Below the pieces are notes generated by a model that searched no databases, was not told where the DNA came from, and worked only from the letters and a program-made list of their open reading frames with translations. Positions 58,904 to 64,000 of a DNA stretch of 64,000 nucleotides are shown piece after piece; the stretch's first letter is position 1, and every line of letters starts with the position of its first letter. The stretch lies in assembly GCA_001689515.1 (NCBI GenBank), contig LUJR01000042.1, positions 66,159 through 130,158 of the forward strand, given 5' to 3'. The position numbers and the translations under genes are program-made. The stretch comes from Bacteroidales bacterium M7. GTDB lineage: Bacteria; Bacteroidota; Bacteroidia; Bacteroidales; Muribaculaceae.

Positions 58904-60709
58904 ATGGCTCAATATATAGTATCAGCACGTAAATACCGACCATCGACATTCGCGAGCGTCGTGGGGCAGAAAGCCCTCGCCACGACACTCAAGAATGCTG
59001 TCAAGACACAGAGGCTGGCACACAGCTACCTCTTCTGCGGACCGCGCGGCGTAGGCAAGACCTCCTGTGCCCGCATATTCGCCAAAACCATCAACTGCGA
59101 GCATCCCACAGCCGACGGCGAAGCCTGCAACGAATGCGCATCATGCCGTGCATTCAACGAAGGCACTTCCATGAACATCATGGAGCTTGACGCCGCCAGC
59201 AATAACGGTGTGGATGCCATGCGTGACCTCGTGGACATGACGCGCAACCCGCCCTCCATGGGACGCTACCGCGTATTCATCATCGACGAGGTACACATGC
59301 TGTCGTCAGCAGCCTTCAATGCGTTCCTGAAAACCCTTGAAGAGCCTCCGAGCTACGTCATATTCATCCTCGCTACCACCGAGAAGCAGAAGATCATACC
59401 CACTATACTCTCACGCTGCCAGATCTACGACTTCTCGCGCATCACCATCCAGGACATGATAGACCACCTGTCATACGTGGCTGCGCAAGAGGGTATGACC
59501 GCCGAAACCACAGCCCTCAACGTCATAGCCCGTCAGGCTGACGGCGCGATGCGTGATGCCCTGTCGATATTTGACCAAGTGGCAGCGCGCTCGATGGGCA
59601 ACATCACCTACGCATCGACCATCGAGAGCCTCAACGTACTCGACAACAGCTATTACTCGCGTCTGCTCGAAGCATTCCTCTCAGGCAATGTGCTGAAATC
59701 GTGGGAAATCTACAAGGAAATCCGCGACAAGGGATTCGACTCCCATTTCTTCATCAACGGCTTGTCATCATATTTCCGAGACCTGATGGTGGCGCAGAGT
59801 CCAGAGACGCTCTACATGATAGAGGCAGGCGACGATGTGCGCCAGCAACTCGCCGCTGAAGCGGCAAAATGCTCGCCCCAGATGATCTACCGCGCCATGA
59901 GCCTCCTCAATGACGCAGACCTCAACTACCGCACCGCAGCCAGCAAGCAATTCCTCACCGAGCTGACACTCGCCAAGATATGCCAACTATCAAGCCCCTC
60001 CCCAAGTGAAGACAGCCAAGGAGAGGGGCAGCAACTGCGCCCGATAGCTGTCAGCAATGCCACGACACCGGCAGCGGCATCCGCACCACACCACGCCCCG
60101 ACAACCCAAACGAACGAACCTGTAGGGACGTACCGTGGTACGTCCGCACCCCATCCTGTAGGGTCGCGACCTGTCGCGACCGCTCCGACCCCGACACCCA
60201 AGGGTGCGGACATGCCACGGCATGTCCCTACATGCTCTCCGCGTCCCACAAGCATACTCGGCGGCATCGGTGCTCCGCGAATCAACAGGCAGCCTACGAC
60301 ACAGCAGCCGCAGGCAGCCCCGACACAAAACGGCACATCCAACCGCGCTACCGTATACGATGAGAACGCCCTGATAGCGGCATGGGACAAGTATATGGCG
60401 GAGCATCCTACCGAAACCATCCTCGTCCACACCATGCGCGCATGCCGACCGCAACGCGCCGAAGGCGACCGATGGACTGTATCGGTGGAAAACGCCGCAC
60501 AGCTCGACAAACTGACACTCGCGCTACCCTCGCTCATTCCTTCACTGCGCAATGCCCTCAACAATGACAATGTAACCATCGACGTGTCTGTCAACGAGGG
60601 AGAGCCATCGCCCGAAGCATGGAATGAACGCGAGATACTTGACCATATGGTCGAAAACATACCCGACATGCGCAATTTCATATCGGAATTTCGATTGACA
60701 GTCAGATAA
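58904..60709 (+). CDS. dnaX: DNA polymerase III subunit gamma/tau, with palindrome-encoded insert
   Basis: DnaX is the clamp-loader ATPase. The 601-residue protein has Walker A GPRGVGKTS near residue 45, four zinc cysteines (CEHPTADGEACNECASC), DEVHMLSSAAFNAFLKTLEE, and domain III to about residue 365. A Pro/Ser/Thr linker (about 365-460) then contains VGTYRGTSA, VGSRPVAT and ADMPRHVPT at about residues 407-443, each encoded by a palindrome. A tau-type C-terminal domain follows. The open frame runs back to 58796 through the type B doublet, but the conserved N-terminus MAQYIVSARKYRP fixes ATG 58904. No frameshift site for a gamma form was seen. Confidence 0.96.
   Translation: MAQYIVSARKYRPSTFASVVGQKALATTLKNAVKTQRLAHSYLFCGPRGVGKTSCARIFAKTINCEHPTADGEACNECASCRAFNEGTSMNIMELDAASNNGVDAMRDLVDMTRNPPSMGRYRVFIIDEVHMLSSAAFNAFLKTLEEPPSYVIFILATTEKQKIIPTILSRCQIYDFSRITIQDMIDHLSYVAAQEGMTAETTALNVIARQADGAMRDALSIFDQVAARSMGNITYASTIESLNVLDNSYYSRLLEAFLSGNVLKSWEIYKEIRDKGFDSHFFINGLSSYFRDLMVAQSPETLYMIEAGDDVRQQLAAEAAKCSPQMIYRAMSLLNDADLNYRTAASKQFLTELTLAKICQLSSPSPSEDSQGEGQQLRPIAVSNATTPAAASAPHHAPTTQTNEPVGTYRGTSAPHPVGSRPVATAPTPTPKGADMPRHVPTCSPRPTSILGGIGAPRINRQPTTQQPQAAPTQNGTSNRATVYDENALIAAWDKYMAEHPTETILVHTMRACRPQRAEGDRWTVSVENAAQLDKLTLALPSLIPSLRNALNNDNVTIDVSVNEGEPSPEAWNEREILDHMVENIPDMRNFISEFRLTVR
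60122..60231. repeat. In-frame palindrome cluster (types D, C, A) inside dnaX
   Basis: Type D is at 60122-60147, type C at 60158-60181 and type A at 60206-60231. The D-C pair keeps nearly the same short linker as in the PorW-like gene. A weaker, imperfect palindrome is also encoded just upstream at about 59995-60028. Confidence 0.95.
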
Positions 60710-60747
60710 AAAGCGCATATTGTGCACAGTCGTTTGTAACAAATTCG

Positions 60748-60755
60748 TAACTTTG
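60748..60755 (+). promoter_or_regulatory. -7 box of the M28 peptidase-like gene
   Basis: TAACTTTG stands 10 nt before ATG 60766. The leader would be only about 4-5 nt. Confidence 0.5.
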
Positions 60756-60765
60756 CAGAATACAC

Positions 60766-61812
60766 ATGACCACGACACGCATATTACTACTGATTCCGGC
60801 AATATTGGCATGCCTCTGCATGGGCGCTTGCTCCGGGTGCTCTACGCAGCGCACGGCTGCCTCTGAGACATCTACGCCAGCATCCCAGACTGTGCAAAAG
60901 GTGGATATCCCTGCCTTTGACGCCGATTCAGCTTACGCATATGTAAGCCGACAGGTTGCCATGGGTCCGCGTGTCAACAACACCGCCGCCCACCGCCGCT
61001 GCGAGCAGTGGCTCGTAGAGTCGATGCAGCAATTCGGAGCAGACACTGTCATCGAGCAGCGTGGGGTGGTGCATGACCATGCAGGGCGCGCCCTCGACAT
61101 CAACAATATAATAGCACGCTTCAACCCTTCAGCCACAAAGCGTATACTCCTGCTGGCTCATTATGACACCCGACCCATTGCCGACCAAGACCCCGATCCT
61201 GCCAAGCGTGACAAGCCTGTCCCGGGTGCCAACGACGGAGCAAGCGGCGTGGGCGTACTGCTTGAGGTTGCCCGTCAGCTCGGACAAAAAGCCGCCCCCG
61301 TAGGAGTAGACATATTGCTTACCGATGCTGAAGATTGCGGTACCGATGAAGGTCCCGACTCGGAACTGACATGGGCTCTCGGCACACAATATTTCATGGA
61401 GCACTTGCCCTATGCGTCCACGACCGAGATGCCAGCCTACGCCATACTCCTTGACATGGTAGGCGGCACAGGTGCTACATTCAAGCGCGAATACTTTTCA
61501 CAGAGATTCGCTCCCGAAATCAATACCAAGGTCTGGAACGCCGCCAATGATGCTGGGCTTTCAGCCCGTTTTAAGAGCGGACAGGGACCCGGGGTGGTGG
61601 ACGACCACGTATTTGTCAACCGCGGAGGCATACCTGCCATTGACATCATCGAGTGCGAAAACGCCGAGACAGGTTCATTCCCGCCATACTGGCACACCCT
61701 TGCCGATGACATGCCCATCATCGACCGCTCAACCCTCGGCGATGTAGGCACTGTACTTATGCGCATAATATATACCGAAACTGCTCCGGCTGCCACATCA
61801 CAGCAGCCGTGA
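60766..61812 (+). CDS. M28-family lipoprotein, probable glutaminyl-peptide cyclotransferase
   Basis: This is a 348-residue lipoprotein with lipobox LCMGAC. The M28 zinc fold is clear: AHYDTRP near residue 131, PGANDGASGVGVLLE near 152, TDAEDCGTDE, LLDMVGG and the late YWHTLADDM. The arrangement FDADSAYAYVSRQVAMGPRV before the catalytic domain is that of Bacteroidetes type II glutaminyl cyclases, which convert N-terminal Gln of exported proteins to pyroglutamate. Aminopeptidase activity is the alternative. Several exported proteins in this window begin with Gln after signal-peptide cleavage, which fits such an enzyme. sufE follows after 20 bp. Confidence 0.8.
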   Translation: MTTTRILLLIPAILACLCMGACSGCSTQRTAASETSTPASQTVQKVDIPAFDADSAYAYVSRQVAMGPRVNNTAAHRRCEQWLVESMQQFGADTVIEQRGVVHDHAGRALDINNIIARFNPSATKRILLLAHYDTRPIADQDPDPAKRDKPVPGANDGASGVGVLLEVARQLGQKAAPVGVDILLTDAEDCGTDEGPDSELTWALGTQYFMEHLPYASTTEMPAYAILLDMVGGTGATFKREYFSQRFAPEINTKVWNAANDAGLSARFKSGQGPGVVDDHVFVNRGGIPAIDIIECENAETGSFPPYWHTLADDMPIIDRSTLGDVGTVLMRIIYTETAPAATSQQP

Positions 61813-61832
61813 CACACATATCATAAGATACT

Positions 61833-62267
61833 ATGGATATAAACAAACGACAAGACGAGATAATCGAAGAATTCAGCGACTTTGACGACTGGATGGACCG
61901 ATACAGCCTCCTCATAGACCTCGGCAACCAGCTCGAGCCTATGGACGAAAAGCTCAAGACTCCCGACCGTCTCATCGAAGGATGCCAGAGCCGCGTGTGG
62001 CTTGATGCCACCATGGACGACTCGGGACACATCCACTTCACCGCCGACAGTGACGCCATGATAGTCAAGGGCATCATAGCCCTGCTGACCCAGGTGCTCC
62101 AGGGTGCCACGCCTGACGAAATCCTTGACAACCCACTCTATTTCATCGACAAGATAGGACTGTCGCAGCATCTCAGCCCTACGCGCTCCAACGGACTCCT
62201 CTCCATGGTCAAGCAAATAAAGATGTATGCCCTCGCCTTCAAGGCTAAGCAGCAGCAATCACATTGA
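61833..62267 (+). CDS. sufE: SufE-family Fe-S cluster sulfur acceptor
   Basis: The 144-residue protein accepts persulfide sulfur from a cysteine desulfurase and passes it to the SufBCD scaffold. The active cysteine is Cys51 in IEGCQSRVW. The surrounding fold is canonical (EEFSDFDDWMDRYSLLIDLG; FTADSDAMIVKGIIALL; LSPTRSNGLLSMVKQIK). Length is normal. No other suf genes are in the window, so this copy lies apart from a suf operon. It sits between the M28 gene and the peptide transporter with short gaps. Confidence 0.94.
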   Translation: MDINKRQDEIIEEFSDFDDWMDRYSLLIDLGNQLEPMDEKLKTPDRLIEGCQSRVWLDATMDDSGHIHFTADSDAMIVKGIIALLTQVLQGATPDEILDNPLYFIDKIGLSQHLSPTRSNGLLSMVKQIKMYALAFKAKQQQSH

Positions 62268-62308
62268 TACATCAAACCTTAACTTCATAAACCATAAGAA
62301 AATCTGCT

Positions 62309-63841
62309 ATGTTTAAAAACCAGCCCCCAGGACTAATCCCTGCCGCCCTGAGCAACATGGGCGAGCGTTTCGGATACTACATCATGAACGCGGTGCTCGT
62401 GCTGTTTCTGTGCTCTAAGTTCGGACTCCCCGAGGAGCAGAGCACTCTGATCTATTCGTTTTTCTATGCCGGCATCTATGTGCTCAGCCTCGTAGGCGGC
62501 ATCATTGCCGACCGCACACAGAATTACAAAGGCACCATCATCTCGGGTCTCGTCGTGATGACTTTCGGCTACGTAGTACTTGCCGTGCCCATACTCGCCA
62601 CCCCAGCCAACCACACATGGCTGCTGACGCTGACATGCGTAGCCCTGTTCCTGATAGCCTTTGGCAACGGTCTCTTCAAAGGCAACCTCCAGGCAATCGT
62701 GGGACAGCTCTACGACAATCCCAAATATGCCGCGCAGCGTGACTCCGGCTTCCAGATATTCTACGTATTCATCAACATCGGCGGTCTCATAGCCCCGTTT
62801 GTAGCCCCCATGCTCCGCAGCTGGTGGCTCGGTGTGCATGATCTCAAGTACAATGCAGACCTCCCGGCTCTCTGTCACCAGTATCTGAGCGTCACCAATC
62901 CGATGACCGATGAAAACATGAACAACCTCTACACCCTCATCACCGACAATATCGGCACACAGGCAGCTGACGTGCAGGCATTCTGCACCCAGTATCTCGA
63001 GGTGTTCAACACCGGCATCCACTACTCGTTCATAGCATCGGTGGCTGCCATGCTCATCTCTCTGTTCATTTTCATCGCCACCAAAAAGGGTCTCCCCTCT
63101 CCAGCCCGCAAAGCCAAGACCGAGACTGTCAGCTACACCGCCGAGGAGCGTCGCGCCATGGCAAAGGAAATCAAGCAGCGCATGTATGCCCTCTTCGCGG
63201 TGCTCGGCATTGTGATCTTCTTCTGGTTCTCATTCCACCAGAACGGCACCTCGCTCTCGCTCTTTGCCCGCGACTTCGTCAACACCGACACCATAGCCCC
63301 TGAAATATGGCAGGCTGTCAACCCCTTCTTCGTCATCGTGCTCACTCCGGTGATCATGTGGCTTTTCGCATCGCTGTCGCGCCGCGGACGTGAGATTTCC
63401 ACACCTCGCAAGATAGCCATAGGCATGGGTCTTGCCGGTATAGCATACCTTTTCCTTGCCGTATTCTCGTATATCGAGGGCTATCCTTCGGCATCGGAAT
63501 TCAGCACCTACGCCCCCGCAGTCAAGGACGCTCTCCGCACAGGTCCCTGGGTGCTCATTCTCCTCTACTTCTTCCTGACCGTGGCAGAGCTGTTCATCTC
63601 TCCGCTCGGACTATCGTTTGTCAGCAAGGTAGCGCCCAAGCATATGCAGGGTCTCTGCCAGGGCTTGTGGCTTGGAGCCACCGCTGTGGGCAACCTGCTT
63701 CTTTGGATAGGTCCGCTGATGTATAACAAGTGGCCCATATGGGAAGCATGGGGCGTATTCTTCGCCGTGTGCATCGTCTCGATGGGCGTTATGTTCGGCA
63801 TGGTTTCATGGCTTGAACGCGTCACTGACGAAAAAGCGTGA
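62309..63841 (+). CDS. POT-family proton-coupled oligopeptide transporter
   Basis: The 510-residue protein has about twelve to fourteen helices. The POT signature is seen in NMGERFGYYIMNAVLVLFL at helix 1 (E-R-F-x-Y-Y), FALPEEQ-type loop, GNGLFKGNLQAIVGQLYD, and the second signature region FYVFINIGGLIAPF. It imports di- and tripeptides with protons. A soluble insertion lies near residues 180-230. It is 41 bp after sufE and probably in the same transcript. Confidence 0.93.
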   Translation: MFKNQPPGLIPAALSNMGERFGYYIMNAVLVLFLCSKFGLPEEQSTLIYSFFYAGIYVLSLVGGIIADRTQNYKGTIISGLVVMTFGYVVLAVPILATPANHTWLLTLTCVALFLIAFGNGLFKGNLQAIVGQLYDNPKYAAQRDSGFQIFYVFINIGGLIAPFVAPMLRSWWLGVHDLKYNADLPALCHQYLSVTNPMTDENMNNLYTLITDNIGTQAADVQAFCTQYLEVFNTGIHYSFIASVAAMLISLFIFIATKKGLPSPARKAKTETVSYTAEERRAMAKEIKQRMYALFAVLGIVIFFWFSFHQNGTSLSLFARDFVNTDTIAPEIWQAVNPFFVIVLTPVIMWLFASLSRRGREISTPRKIAIGMGLAGIAYLFLAVFSYIEGYPSASEFSTYAPAVKDALRTGPWVLILLYFFLTVAELFISPLGLSFVSKVAPKHMQGLCQGLWLGATAVGNLLLWIGPLMYNKWPIWEAWGVFFAVCIVSMGVMFGMVSWLERVTDEKA

Positions 63842-64000
63842 TTTTTTCAAAAAAAATCGCATATCGCGTGAACTTTTCCGAAACACGCTTGTTATATCTA
63901 TAGAAGTCCGCAGAAATACCAATCCTGCGGGCTTACCCTGATTTAGATATTTTCCCCAATTCAATACAATCTCGGGTCAGTAGCAAAAGCCGGTTGAATT
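63842..64000. other. Region after the POT gene to window edge
   Basis: An AT-rich imperfect hairpin (GCGTGATTTTTT/AAAAAAATCGC) starts at the POT stop codon and could serve as a terminator. A second hairpin, CCGCAG/CTGCGG, lies near 63909-63933 without a T-run. No gene is visible. Confidence 0.35.

Noticed and set aside
615..60231. CRISPR array made of the GTAGGG palindromes
   Set aside because: Copies are dispersed over the window, not regularly spaced, and no cas genes are present.

Overview
The window is chromosomal DNA of a Bacteroidales bacterium. A member of Muribaculaceae (the S24-7 group) is my best guess, but the family is inferred. Support comes from Bacteroidetes-type promoters (TAnnTTTG at -7, sometimes with TTG about 19-20 nt upstream), a pyrophosphate-dependent phosphofructokinase, DUF349, DUF3943 and DUF695 proteins, a PorW/SprE-like lipoprotein, and MtaB, NadE and RpsA of Bacteroidales type. 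Most of the window is housekeeping DNA. There is no rRNA operon, CRISPR array, intact prophage or insertion sequence.

Layout. 1-9.6 kb: the end of a GT2 glycosyltransferase, a gene-poor stretch with repeats and a possible structured RNA, a DUF695 gene, rpsA, then a tightly overlapping mtaB - lipid A type acyltransferase - GT2 run, then nadE. 9.7-21.3 kb: a PorW/SprE-like TPR lipoprotein and a 2535-residue secreted protein with a type IX-like C-terminus, both on the minus strand. 21.4-28.6 kb: a minus-strand efflux operon (TolC, HlyD, two ABC-2 permeases, a four-helix-bundle protein), then an OmpA-type lipoprotein. 28.8-36.3 kb: an EamA exporter, a TrmH-type methyltransferase, amtB, metH and tRNA-Pro(GGG). 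36.4-42.5 kb: a YoeB-type toxin-antitoxin pair, a formate/nitrite channel, radA, a protein with two acyltransferase-3 halves, a small membrane protein and a lone holin homologue. 42.5-51.2 kb: dsbD, DUF3943, an SRPBCC protein, a polytopic membrane protein coupled to an Lrp regulator, pfp and a second EamA exporter. 51.4-64 kb: priA, neuC and a polyprenyl glycosylphosphotransferase, DUF349, dnaX, a glutaminyl-cyclase-like M28 lipoprotein, sufE and a POT peptide transporter.

The unusual content is repetitive. A family of short palindromes that all begin GTAGGG (or end CCCTAC) is scattered through the window with at least four different palindromic cores. Most intergenic copies are inverted doublets, like REPINs. 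Three doublets sit in the presumed 5' leaders of radA, priA and dnaX. Other copies lie in frame inside two genes (the PorW-like gene and dnaX), where they encode short peptides in low-complexity regions. This resembles the Rickettsia palindromic elements. A second repeat, a 9-nt unit based on TTATAAGAY, fills the gaps of the efflux operon, supplies the C-terminus of one permease, and forms a perfect 52-bp palindrome between the stop codons of priA and neuC. A third, larger hairpin element occurs twice, at about 1.2 kb and 4.2 kb.

Coordinates of short sites were counted by hand and may be off by one or two bases. Family assignments rest on recognised motifs, not on database searches.
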